DNA from: Candidula unifasciata
Taxonomy: Eukaryota; Mollusca; Gastropoda; Stylommatophora; Geomitridae
Reading direction: 5' to 3'
Assembly (NCBI GenBank): GCA_905116865.2
Contig: CAJHNH020004702.1
Location: 290,001 to 354,000, forward strand
DNA: 64,000 nt
The translations under genes were made by a program, and so were the position numbers. Of this stretch, positions 54,327 through 64,000 are shown piece after piece. Every line of letters starts with the position of its first letter. The stretch's first letter is position 1. The notes below the pieces were generated by a model. That model had not been told where the DNA came from. It worked only from the letters and a program-made list of their open reading frames with translations, and made no database searches.

Positions 54327-54677
54327 TAGTCGTGGAGGTGGCAGAAAGGGCAAACTCGGTGTGTAATTCAACAGGGTAGTTTAATCTAGGAAGTCTGGGC
54401 GACGGACAAGTATATTAGGAAGGATAACACCAGAAGGATAACACCAGCTAGGACAACGATTGCGCCATCGACTGAAATGTCAAAGATTTAGACTACACCA
54501 GCTGTAGTCGTGGAGGTGGCAGAAAGGGTAAACTCGGTGTGTAATTCAACAGGGTAGTTTAATCTAGGAAGTCTGGGCGACGGACAAGTATATTAGTTAA
54601 GAGAAGGATAACACCAGCTAGGACAACGATTGCGCCATCGACTGAAATGTCAAAGATTCAGACTACAACACCAGCTG
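54327..54677 (+). repeat. 178-bp tandem duplication
   Basis: TAGTCGTGGAGGTGGCAGAA starts at 54327 and 54505. The units are almost identical except for a short internal AGAAGGATAACACC duplication in the first and TTAAG in the second. Confidence 0.92.
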
Positions 54678-54699
54678 TTTTGTGAGGGACATCCTTAAA

Positions 54700-54830
54700 T
54701 ACGTTTGGAAAAACCATGCAAAAATCGCGCTACGTGTGAAAATTCCCAAACGTGCGGAAATCGCCACATATGTACGGAAATCCCGAAACACGAGGGGAAA
54801 TCCCTGAAAAAGGTATGGAAATACCCAAAA
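54700..54830 (-). repeat. Degenerate short tandem repeat, about 20-27 bp
   Basis: GGAAATCGCC, GGAAATCCCG, GGAAATCCC and GGAAATACCC recur, each after an ACG or AGG word. Confidence 0.55.
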
Positions 54831-54921
54831 CACGCAGTCCTCTAAACCACGGCCGACTATATTTATCTGGAGAAGATGGTGTCTATACCCGCAATCTGGA
54901 TTAACACACACATACACACCA

Positions 54922-55000
<79 letters not shown>
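54922..55000 (+). repeat. (GA)n microsatellite
   Basis: About 38 GA units with two AAA interruptions. Confidence 0.95.
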
Positions 55001-55399
55001 CTCATCATGATCATTATGTATAAGTTTAGTTATAATTGTGGTTTATTATCTTCTGCACCAAGTTCAGTCGCTTGAATGGATAACAGTGCCAATTGTTGTG
55101 GCTACCTGTTATTTTCTCGCTGTATGATGTTGTCACTCAGAGAATGTCTGGGTTCTTTACCCTGATCCTGTGGTCCAGTTGGAGGTTTCGCTTTTCATGT
55201 CTATTTTCTTCTTTTGTGTGTAATTGTGTTTCCTGTAAGTGAGGCTGCACTCCTTATATCTTATGTGGGGGGGTCCCTTCCAAGGGTATTTATTTCCTGT
55301 CCTCGGTCCTTGAGATCCCGTTCTCTTTTATGTCACTGTTGGGTGTCCACCTCGTCCTATTTAGGATCCCTTTTTGAGTTTATTAAATTTTGTCTTTTC

Positions 55400-55990
55400 A
55401 TAACTTATTTGAAGTCAACCAAATTGTGCTAAATCTGCTGCATCATCTGTTTTCCTTGCATGTCATTGCTGAACAATTTCGTCAGCAAAATCAAGACCTT
55501 CTGTGTATTGTCCATCTATTAAATGTCGGTGATTCCAATACCCAACAGTTCGTCACCCAATCAATGGTTTTGCCAAATAACCAGAAATCATGAGTTGAAC
55601 ATGAGTTGTTAACCTTTTGGCTCGGTACTGTGGATATCGCAACCCTTCGACCTTAATTCCATTAAACATTAAATCTGGGAGGAATGTGGCTTTTCTGCCT
55701 ATCTACGGGCGTGAACCCGGACCACAAGGAGCTCGTCAGCCGGTCGCCTCGCAATCAGGTTTAACCAACTGAGCTAGTGAGCCGGGAAAAGAGAAGATAA
55801 AAATGCATTAATATTTCACTTCAGTATCAACTTCAAACTAATCATTTAAATCTTTGAACTTTCACACACTGCCTCTACAATATTTTATTACTTTCATTTG
55901 TGGCATTCCAAAATTCCCCATAGTGATGTTCTATGTAAACTATCACAAGCCTTCTTAAAGTCAATGAAAATATTTTTTAGAAGGGGCATT
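55400..55990 (-). pseudogene. LINE reverse transcriptase fragment split by a SINE
   Basis: At 55980-55860 the minus strand reads FIDFKKACDSLHRTSLWGIL, RT motif A. At 55590-55430 it reads GLDFADEIVQQ, RT motif C with FADE in place of FADD. SINE-D sits between them. Confidence 0.65.
55600..55785 (-). repeat. SINE-D copy
   Basis: The reverse head CTCACTAGCTCAGTTGGTTA contains TAGCTCAGTTGG, a perfect tRNA box A. CCGGGTTCACGCCCG serves as box B. Body and tail match the 8.5 kb copy. Confidence 0.8.
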
Positions 55991-56169
55991 TTTTTTTTTT
56001 TTAATTAATTCTTCAACAATAAGTCTCAGAGTAAATATTTAATCTTATCAGCTTCTTCAAGATCTAAAAAAAAAAAAAAAAGTGTAAAATGTAGAATTGT
56101 GCTAAATGGCAATACGGTTGAACGGGGTTTCCCGGATTTATGCCTGCTTCATTCTCATCCTTGCGAGAT

Positions 56170-56245
56170 GAACCAGACTGCAATCTTGGGGGGAGGGGGT
56201 TGGGTGAGGGGGGGGGGGGTGGCGGAGTGGGGGTGGGGAGAGACT
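56170..56245 (+). repeat. G-rich tract
   Basis: Several G runs of 4-10 bases within 75 bp. Confidence 0.8.
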
Positions 56246-56529
56246 ATTGTAGTTCGTTCAACAACTCATAGGCACATTTGCAAGCCATTTTTCCGAAAAC
56301 TGTCTGTTAGATCGCAACGACTTTTAGCAAGGAGCCTTAGAAAATCCATGACGCAAAAACAGATGCTCTGGATAATGAAAACCTATTCCTTGCATCTTTT
56401 CGAACCATTCTAAATAAGTTGAGTGAACTATTCTATTTTACAGTAAACGTCTCAATTTCCCGCTGTATTTTTTTTCCATAATACATTGATAGGTGAAGTA
56501 AATTTATATGTTGTCATTTATGTTCGACT

Positions 56530-56800
56530 GAGTTGAGTTGAGTTGAGCTGAGTCAAGAAAGACATCACAGCAATTGGGGCTTCCCATATGCGCTCCGTAC
56601 CCATCTTCAGCAGCCAGCGCAAAGTTCCAAAACAAATTGTACCAGACGCAGTCTCATTATATGTCCATCTTGCCTTTCCTCTGAGTGTAGTGTGCCGGCC
56701 AGGCCCTCTGGTGTATCATTTTCCCAAAGGCATGGTAATCATTTTATGTTCTAACTTCGTTACGTGTTCCCAAAGTGCCCATTTAGATCAGTAGGGTAAT
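56530..56800 (-). pseudogene. RH-LINE 3' end fragment
   Basis: CTTCCCATATGCGCTCCGTA, TCAGCAGCCAGCGCAAAGTT and CTGGTGTATCATTTTCCCAA parallel the end of the 57-59 kb copy. Confidence 0.65.
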
Positions 56801-56959
56801 CCCTTCCATCCATACTTTCTGATTAGAAAAAAAAAGTTCAGCATCATAGATAAGGCCTTTTTTTCACTTCTTCCTGCATGAATGAGTATAATGCTCTGGC
56901 CTTTGCTGCTTACAATGCTTCTTTTCTGAATGTTTAATGCTAAATGAAGAATTGAGAAT

Positions 56960-59150
56960 CGACATCATAGCACTCAGGACACCCTCATAAGCGCTCCGTC
57001 ACCATCTTCAGCAGCAAACGAAGAGTTCCAATTCCGATGACACCAGTAACTGTCTGATTGTATAGCCGTCTCGCCATTGCCTTGAGTACTGAGCGTAGGT
57101 CAGATCCTTTGGTAACTCTTCGCAGTGCCTTTCTCCTCAGACCGTAATTATCTTTTTTCGCTTCCGCACTGTTCACTCGCTTCCCAGAGGGCCCTCACAA
57201 CGATTAGGTTGTCATACATCAGTTCGCCCCCACGTGGTGCAGAACAGGCCAGTCTATTTGCCCGCTTATTTCCCAACACACTGGCATGACCTGGACAGAA
57301 TTTCCAAAGGATACTAACTACCCGGCACCTCTGAAGTGATGCTTGCCACTCTGCACGGAGCATACCTGCCCCACCTTTCTCAACATGCCCTGTGAGTCAG
57401 TGACAATCACAGCATGTCTATACAGCTTTTTCTCAAACCAGCGGAAGGCAGCAGTCTGGCCCTCAACACAGTGCCATCTGTATAGATAATCACATTACTT
57501 GGGCGGGAATTGTCATGAATCATTTGTTGTATTTCTGATTCTGCAGCGCTAGCTGGATAGTCCCTACGCTCACGACCTAAAGTGATTATAACCCTAAACA
57601 AGTGTTAAGCTTGCTCGGACAATGTGACCCACTCCTCACCTCGCACAAATGTATCAAGCCTGCACACATGTCTGATTTTGTCTTCCGCTTGCGCCATCCA
57701 AGACTTTTCTTTTTTTTCAGTCTGTGAACCTTAGATCTACCCAGCGCTTCATGCAGGAGGTGCTTCTTGTCTGCAGCTACTCTGAGATATGACTTTGCTT
57801 GCAGAACTTTGAGCCGATCTGCAATAGTAGGCAGTGCAAGTATATATTGCATACATACTACCGTGGTATCTCTTGCGCATCGCAGAATTACCCGCATGGC
57901 TTCATTCTGTATTCGTTCAAGTTTCATCAGCTGACACTTTGGCATAGTAAGCATTCCAAGTCCATAATTTATCACCGACAGGATCACAGGCTAGAACTTT
58001 GTGAACAGCATCCTTTGTCCCTGTCCATTGCAGCCATAATCTTGAGTGCATTGAGTCCTTTTTTGGCATTTCACTGCAGTTGCTTCCACATTAACTGTGA
58101 GGTTTGGAACATTAGTTCTTACGATTCTATTGTCCAGAGAGCACTACAAAACAGCCGACTTTTCTGAGCTTATGACATTACCCATTTCTGCACACCAGTC
58201 AGTCACTTTGTCTACAGTTGCCTGCAGCTCTTGGACTGTCCTGGGACAATATTACATGGTTCAGAGGTCCATGTACCCAGGCGAAGGGCAACCAACGTGA
58301 ATGCAGGACAGCTGCTATCCAGTTCACAAGCCAGGTACAAACCCCCTTCTCCATGAGTGCAGGCAGCAAAATATCATACATGACTATAATGTAGGATCCT
58401 TAAGATCTAGCGCTGCCACAACTGTCTTCTATCTGTTTTGGAAGCCCTCATAAATATCAAAAGCAAAAGTAGCTGCATTTGACCAGGTATTTATCGTGGC
58501 CGATAACTACCCAAACCTTTTGGCAGGAGCTCTTCCTTTTCCACACACAAAAACACATTTGTAGTTTAACAACAATAATATTCTCAAGCACCTTGCCAAA
58601 AGTATTTTGTAGGGTGATAATAGAGATGCCGCTGAGTCTGGAATAATCCTTGCCTGGTTTTGGAAGAGGGATTAGGTAGCTCTGTACCAAATCCTGGGAT
58701 ACTGAAGCTGTTCTGATGCTCTGGTTGAAATGAAAAGCCATCTCCCTCAAGTCTTCATCGCTCATGCTCTTCTTATGGGCATACCTGACTGCGTCTGGCC
58801 CCGGCGCAGTGTCCTTTGTTTTTTGCAAAGTATATTTTATATCCTCCACCCTAATGATATCATGAAAATAGTTATCATTTATAGTATTGGAAAGATTACC
58901 TCTTACGAAATTTCTAAGCAACCAATCATTATGATCAGTTTGGAATATAAATTTCTCCAAAAAAAACTGCCCCTCTGTCTTTGTCTGTTGTTATTAGCTG
59001 ATCATTATCAGTGTATATAATGCCTATTGTGACCGGCCGATCCTTCCTTTGCATTTGTCTGTGAAGTTTAAAAAACCTACCCAGTGTTTTATCTCCTCCA
59101 ATATCGCTCATAAAATGCTTCCATTTAGCCTTTTTTTTTCTTTGCATGTG
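56960..59150 (-). pseudogene. RH-LINE copy: RT, thumb, RNase H, 5'-truncated and internally deleted
   Basis: Reading the minus strand: a pre-RT segment (KWKHFMSDIGGDKTLGRFF), RT blocks (KDTAPGPDAVRY, SYLIPLPKPGKDYSRLSG), the palm start (MYDILLPALMEKGV, WIAAVL), thumb (LMKLERIQNEAMRVILRCAR), an RNase H motif (IIYTDG) and its end (CPGHASVLGNKRANRL), then a conserved tail (GIGTLRLLLKMVTERL). The palm jumps from the NIVPGQ region to ELQATVDKVTDW, so the PQGS and FADD blocks are missing. A second gap falls near RIVRTNVPNLTVN. There are frameshifts throughout. It is dead, but it is the longest family member here. Confidence 0.85.
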
Positions 59151-59159
59151 CTGCACACC

Positions 59160-59260
59160 GCATGAACTGTACAATATCAGCAGCAGCAGCAGCAGAAACA
59201 GCAGCATAAGCAGCAGCAAAAGAAGCAGCCCAATCAGTAGCAGAAGCAGCAGCAGCCCAA
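59160..59260 (+). repeat. (CAG)n microsatellite
   Basis: CAGCAGCAG with AGAAG and AAAC interruptions, abutting the 5' truncation point of the LINE. Confidence 0.85.
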
Positions 59261-59299
59261 AATAAAGAATGGGGAGGCGATGATAAAAGAAGAAAAGTA

Positions 59300-59905
59300 G
59301 CAACTCATGTTTCTAGGGTATGAATTCATGTGCATGCCTAATACAAGAATCTGCTTTTAAGTACTTAAGTGTCCTTACGTCTGTACGTACACTCGTCACC
59401 TGTTTCACATTCCTACTATCACAAAAGCTGGCAATTCACCAAGCCATAACAACAAAACATAATGTGAACTTTAAACATATTAACAAGAGCGTGAGATTAA
59501 AACAATGCAACACAACAATAAACCAAAATTTAAAAAAAAAAATTAAAACCATACTTACTTTTTTAAAGACACATTTCAAGTAGGTCACACCTATCCATTG
59601 TATGCCTGAACCCGAAAACTGTTTCCCTATTCTAGAAGCTGACAACCAAGGGCTCTGTCACGTCGCTGGACAAACTAAAAACCAACAAAGCAACTACATT
59701 TTATTGATTTTGCCCACATATTGTCTGCCACTCTTAGTAGTCCGTAAATATGTTTTCAATGTGCGAAAATCGTATTGTTCAATTTACTGCGAAACCCGTG
59801 TGAGTGAATGAAGTTTGGTATGTGTTATGAAAACAAGATCATGACATCTGTATAGCGTTTTCTCTTTCTGTTAACATTGTTTGCTGAATTTGAACACTTT
59901 GTTAG
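59300..59905. other. No gene recognised
   Basis: AT-rich sequence upstream of the TATA box at 59913. A poly-A run lies at 59531-59545. Confidence 0.45.
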
Positions 59906-59912
59906 TAGACCT

Positions 59913-59950
59913 TATATAAAGCTGCAGTAGCAAGTATATATATTCAGTCT
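59913..59950 (+). promoter_or_regulatory. TATA box and initiator
   Basis: TATATAAA at 59913-59920 is followed by TTCAGTC with the A at about 59945, some 31 bases downstream. No ATG lies between this initiator and the ATG at 59994. This is the best core-promoter match I saw in the window. Confidence 0.45.
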
Positions 59951-59993
59951 GTTCTCTTTTTCATTAGTAGCTTTTTTGAAATATACGATAAGG

Positions 59994-60054
59994 ATGAGAT
60001 TTACGAGAATGTCCAGAAGAAGCTACTGCAGTATGTTGAGTTTAGCAGTGATAG
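59994..60054 (+). CDS. Candidate first coding exon of an unfinished gene
   Basis: ATG (A at -3) opens 20 codons, MRFTRMSRRSYCSMLSLAVI, plus one G, then the perfect donor GTAAGT. It ends in phase 1 inside a hydrophobic run, as in the other signal-peptide exons of this window. The next exon was not found. An antisense LINE of about 1.2 kb starts about 290 bp downstream, and later exons may lie past 64 kb. Confidence 0.35.
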
Positions 60055-60142
60055 GTAAGTTGTATAGTTATTTTTTTTCCCCCATTAGTAGTTAAGTGAA
60101 AGTTTTGGACGAACGAATCCGTTATTAAACTCCTCCAGCACA

Positions 60143-60228
60143 TTCTTCTTCTTCTTCTTCTTCTTCTTCTTCTTCTTCTTCTTCTTCTTCTTCTTCTTCT
60201 TCTTCTTCTTCTTCTTCTTCTTCTTCTC
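60143..60228 (+). repeat. (TTC)n microsatellite
   Basis: About 28 TTC units. It lies at the 3' side of the minus-strand LINE. The Arg-only and Glu-only frames are artefacts. Confidence 0.95.
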
Positions 60229-60339
60229 CTTCTTTTTCTCCTCCTAATGCACGAGTAACACATTCACATTTTTTATGAGCAACCATATCAGTGCAGGAGA
60301 AAACGGAGATAGGAGGACACACTTGACAACACAATAATC

Positions 60340-61300
60340 TTCTTCTTTTGTCAAAATCTACTTGTGCCGCTAGGCGTCGCAGTCTATCAGATGATCGGCA
60401 ACCGAGCCAGGGCGCGCTCAGTCGCTTCATATGCCGTGATGTTATGAAGTCTCAAGTTGTCCGTGACTCCTTCAATCCATCTTCTTCTTTGTCTTCCCCT
60501 GCCTCTTTTTGTTTCGATTTTCAAGTGTTGTATGCTCTTGATGCTGGCATCGTTGGTTCCATTCTCATTAGGTGACCAAACCATTTCATTCTTTGCTTCT
60601 CAATAAATTTAACGATGGGTATGGTTCCAATAGTTCTTGTAATCACATCGTTTCTCACTCGATCTCTTCTGGTTTTATTCGCAGCCATTCTCAAACATCT
60701 CATTTCACAGGTGCTTAGTCTTCTCTCGTGTTCTTTTGTTAATGTCCAAGTCTGACATTGATAACCTAATGTCGGTATAAAGATTGTATTTATATTTTGT
60801 CTTTTTATCTCAGCTGGGACAGCAGGGTGTTTTAAAATTGGGGCAAGCTGGTATGCGACATTGTTGGCTTGTTGGATTCTTGCTTCGATCTCTCTGTCTA
60901 TTTTACCATTGGATGTAAAGATACTTCCCAGGTATTTAAATTCTTGCACTTGTTTTAGGCTGTGATCTAGAATCTTTATGTCGATGGTCTGTTGCTCTCT
61001 ACTTATGCTCATGACTTCTGTCTTTTCAGTATTGATCTTCATATGATGCTTGAGGCAACTGTCGTGTAGTAGGTTTATGTGGTCTTGCAGCTGTTTACTA
61101 TCACTGTGAAATATACATTGATCGTCGGCAAAGAGCAGCTCATTGAAGTCCTCCTGTTTATCGACATCTGTTGGTGTTATGTCTATTTTATTAATATTGT
61201 CCATAAATATTATGAAAAGTAAAGGTGATAATACACAACCTTGTCTTACTCCTGATGTTACTGGGAACCAGTCTGTGATGCCAGCTTGATGCCAACACAA
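60340..61300 (-). pseudogene. RTE-like LINE: RT palm to C-terminus, long open frame
   Basis: The minus strand is open for over 230 codons from the RT palm: SGVRQGCVLSPLLFIIFMDN, LLFADDQCIF (intact FADD), EFKYLGSIFTSNGKIDREIE, WTLTKEHERRLSTCEMRCLR and MKWFGHLMRMEP. One frameshift near 60560 leads to RGRGRQRRRWIEGVTDNLRL and TERALARLP. The 5' part of RT and the endonuclease are absent; upstream of about 61300 the open frame continues into unrelated sequence. It is the best preserved RT in the window. Confidence 0.85.
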
Positions 61301-61581
61301 TAATATGAAGCCTAAATGACCAAGTCGAGACTCGATCATGTAGACAGCATTTGAAAACGGTGACTGGCTGTAGGCAGCACCTGGATGATTCCATGACCAA
61401 ACGCGATCACGATGGATCCAGAAATGACGTCGGTTAGAACTGTGAACTGTATATGTGAAACTGGTGATTATCAACACTGACACAAACAGCTCCCAGTTGC
61501 CTTTAACGGTTCCCAGGATCAGCGTTTGCACACGTCGAACTTCTCCTGGGAGACGCCGGCAGCAATTACTTGCATAGTGTG

Positions 61582-61582
61582 G

Positions 61583-61630
<48 letters not shown>
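61582..61630 (+). repeat. (ATC)n microsatellite
   Basis: About 16 CAT units. Confidence 0.95.
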
Positions 61631-61839
61631 CCAAGTGCCTTGCCGTCTGGCGTGGGCCCTCACGCTTCTTAACAATCCGAGTTCTTCAACACCATATATC
61701 AATACCTGTGCGGCCACACAGAATTTTTCTAGAAAAAAATATGCCGTTGTTCAAGAACAAATCCCTAAAAATCTACTGATATTTACCACAAATTGCAGTA
61801 GTGCTGAAGAAAAATGATGCCTAACAGTATGTGCCGTTT

Positions 61840-62030
61840 GTACTGATTAAAAAAAAAACTGCTAACACCTCTCAATGACTGAAGTAAGCTGTAACAGATC
61901 TTACTGTGCTGTCTTCCTCTAAAACGCTTCCATAGATCTTTCCAGTGGTCACAGCATACTCCATTTTCCTTCTTCTCATAATACCAACAAAGTAAAAATG
62001 ATGACCGTCCTTTTCTGTGTTTGTGATAAG
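61840..62030 (-). pseudogene. RTE-like LINE C-terminal fragment
   Basis: FVGIMRRRKMEYAVTTGKIY on the minus strand parallels FFGHVLRSRKLEHVVTTRKI at 9.35 kb. Confidence 0.6.
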
Positions 62031-62139
62031 TTGTCTACGAGCCCTTGTCTTTTCAAAACATCTGAATTGCTCTTTTTGGCTGTCAAAAGGATTCAGTTTT
62101 CTTCTCTAAAATCACATCTTTGAGGTCCAAAATATGTTT

Positions 62140-62480
62140 GGCTTGTTTATTAATGAGAAGGGAAATGAGCAGGCAGAAAGACTGGTCGGTTCTGCACATC
62201 TTGGTGGTGAATTGATGTATGACTGGATGTTGTGAGGGCCTTTTGGGAGCGAGTGAACAGTGCGGAGAGAGGCAAGGATTATTACAGTTTGAAGAGAATG
62301 TCGCTGCGCGGAGTTACCAGGGAATCTGACCGACCTCGCTACTGGAGGGAAAGGCGAGTTGAATATGCGATCGGAAAGTTACTGGTGCCATCGTAATTGA
62401 AACTCTTCGCTTGCTGCTGAAGTTGGCGACGGATCGCTTATGAGAGTGTCCCGAGCGCTATGTTGTCGATTATTATTTCC
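62140..62480 (+). pseudogene. RH-LINE 3' end fragment
   Basis: GNEQAERLVGSAHLGGELMY, then SLKRMSLRGVTRES and an IVIETLRLLLKLATDRL-like tail followed by CGAGCGCTATGTTGTCGATT. Confidence 0.7.
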
Positions 62481-62849
62481 ACAACATTCAACATGTTTAA
62501 TAATATCCGGGATTCACAGACACGTGTTAAAACTGGCTATATATAGCATGCGCAAAACTCTTTTTAAAAAGAAATGAATACAGAACCCTATCAAACGAAA
62601 CAGTGTTAGAGCGTCTGTGCCGAGAGCCGGATGTGGCACAACGGGTGGATTATCGCGCCGAATTATCCCGATATGTCTGAAAATCGTAAAAATTGTATTG
62701 CGAAAAAATACAGAACAGACACGAGAGACGGTCACAAACAGACAGTAGGAGTATTGGAAGGGCGAGACACGAGACAGGTGAAATTATTGAACTAATCTCC
62801 AAGCCATGGAAACGCAAACATCATACTAGGGGGACCAAAACTAATAAAT

Positions 62850-63150
62850 ATGTCAAGAGACAAAATATAACAATTTGCAGGACATAAGGAGCCTCTCTTA
62901 GCAGTAGTGAAACGTCACAAGCTAGCTTGGTTTGAGCACGTGTGAGACAAGATTCGATTGCAAAGACTGAACCTCGAGGAGCATTTGGGGGTAGTCAATG
63001 AAAGGGGCAGGGCGGGGAGGGGGCGCAAAGGAGAACATGGAATGACAACATCAAGAAATGGACAGGACTAAGTTTTGCACTTATTCATCAAGCAGAAGAC
63101 AGGAAGATGGTGGGATTTATGTCCTAAAGCTCCACAACCCTAATAAATCA
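62850..63150 (+). pseudogene. RTE-like LINE C-terminal fragment
   Basis: EPLLAVVKRHKLAWFEHV, LNLEEHLGVVNERGRAGRGR, then WNDNIKKWTGLSFALIHQAE and KAPQP in shifting frames. Confidence 0.65.
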
Positions 63151-63159
63151 AGGATTATG

Positions 63160-63320
63160 TTATGTGACTAGGGGACACGCTGAAGGCCGAGCAAGGAGTA
63201 GGCAACGATACAAATGAGAAGATATTATTAATAGATGGCTGAACAGAAGTTTGAGAGAATTTTCATCCAGAACAAGAGACTGTAGGGGCCAAAATTCATT
63301 GTTGTGATGAATCCTGATTC
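63160..63320 (+). pseudogene. Possible LINE 3' end fragment
   Basis: GHAEGRARSRQRYK, then LREFSSRTRDCRGQNSLL. This resembles the GRARGRQR...TRDR ending of endonuclease-RT LINEs. Confidence 0.4.
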
Positions 63321-63800
63321 ATCGATCGACTTATTTGCGAAACGATAGAGATTTAACGGCATTAATTATATTCGCAATAATTATATCTAGTAGAATGCAT
63401 TAAATGTATGCTACTTTTGACGTGTTTGATGGGGTGTTTTAATGAGATTATACCCTTCGATAACATCCAGAGTCTGTCAATAGTAATTCTGGCAATTTAA
63501 ACGTAAATGCATTCTCATGGCTGTTATCTGCCATTTTATAAAATCTAAATAATGCGGACACAAACGATATATTAAACATGTTACAGTGAGGCATATTTCT
63601 CTGTATCTCACCAGGCGTGTTACTATAAAGTTACATCAACATGTAGTGAAACATAACACCGTAAAAACTCCACTGAAATGCGAATCATCTCTCTCCATGC
63701 ATCTTGTTTTCCTAGTTGCCGAAGTTCACTGTAGTCACATGACTTACTAGGGTAATTTTACATTGGTTAGGCATGAACTTTTTCTTTCATGAGTACATTA
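63321..63800. other. No gene recognised
   Basis: AT-rich. An acceptor-like CTTGTTTTCCTAG near 63714 is in phase with the exon at 59994-60054 but reaches a stop after ten codons. Confidence 0.4.
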
Positions 63801-63804
63801 TGTG

Positions 63805-63995
63805 ATTTCCCCGTGTGGGTTTCGGGTCCCATTGTGGGAAATCAAGAATAGACCCAAAGCTTCCGCAACAAGCATGTCGTAAGAGCCGATTAACTGGGGG
63901 TTTCCTTCAAAGTCGGAGTGCATCTTCCTGAGAGGCAAGGAACAAACAGTCTGCATACAAATAAGTCAGATCTATAAAACAGATGTACACGCATA
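63805..63995 (+). repeat. Repeat E copy
   Basis: CCCCGTGTGGGTTTCGGGTC, GCATGTCGTAAGAGCCGATT, GTCGGAGTGCATCTTCCTGA and ACAAACAGTCTGCATACAAA. It runs close to the window edge. Confidence 0.75.
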
Positions 63996-64000
63996 GCTTA

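Noticed and set aside
60042..60430. Poly-Arg and poly-Glu proteins
   Set aside because: They are frames across the (TTC)n array next to a LINE end.
63714..63750. Second exon for the 59994 gene
   Set aside because: The acceptor is fair and the phase fits, but the frame stops after ten codons, giving about 31 residues in total. Too weak.
1..64000. Endogenous virus or LTR retrotransposon
   Set aside because: I saw no long terminal repeats, protease/integrase motifs, capsid or envelope-like frames. All reverse transcriptase pieces are of non-LTR type.

Overview
This is eukaryotic, almost certainly animal, nuclear DNA. It has spliced genes with GT-AG introns, many 5'-truncated non-LTR retrotransposons, several tRNA-derived SINE families, a Tc1-like transposon, MITEs and long microsatellites. 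I saw no bacterial operons, no CRISPR array and no virus. The mix of RTE-like retrotransposon 3' ends, RNase H-bearing LINEs, tRNA-headed SINEs and a peritrophin-type secreted protein fits a lophotrochozoan, possibly a mollusc. That placement is inference. Most of the window is old, decayed transposon sequence.

The important content is a set of small spliced genes hidden among the repeats, found by matching splice sites and reading-frame phase. (1) Plus strand, 43404-51782: five exons encode a 245-residue secreted protein with a signal peptide, one six-cysteine chitin-binding type-2 (CBM14/peritrophin-A) domain and a glutamine-rich tail. (2) Minus strand, 36660-29627: three exons encode a 103-residue secreted histidine-rich protein. 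(3) Minus strand, 21010-20095: a likely two-exon gene for a secreted protein of about 80 residues; its first exon is clear, its acceptor is less certain. (4) Plus strand, 59994-60054: a probable first coding exon under a TATA/initiator promoter, whose remaining exons were not found. (5) A weaker lone exon candidate lies at about 18735-18868. In genes 1 and 2 a phase-1 intron cuts the signal peptide and the second exon runs from phase 1 to phase 2, so they share an architecture.

Layout. 0-10 kb: LINE remnants and simple repeats. 10.0-11.0 kb: a 21-bp minisatellite split by a MITE with long inverted repeats. 11-20 kb: SINE and LINE fragments. 20-21 kb: gene 3. 23.4-24.9 kb: a broken Tc1-like element with a 337-bp internal duplication. 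25.4-26.8 kb: four copies of one dispersed repeat. 29.6-36.7 kb: the histidine-rich gene, with introns full of repeats. 37-43 kb: SINE and LINE debris. 43.4-51.8 kb: the chitin-binding gene. 52.7-54.7 kb: a GAT-derived higher-order minisatellite and a 178-bp duplication. 55-64 kb: LINE copies (two over 1 kb), the candidate promoter and exon, and more LINE 3' ends.

All gene models rest on reading splice signals and frames by eye. No expression or homology search was available. Repeat boundaries are approximate, usually within a few tens of bases.
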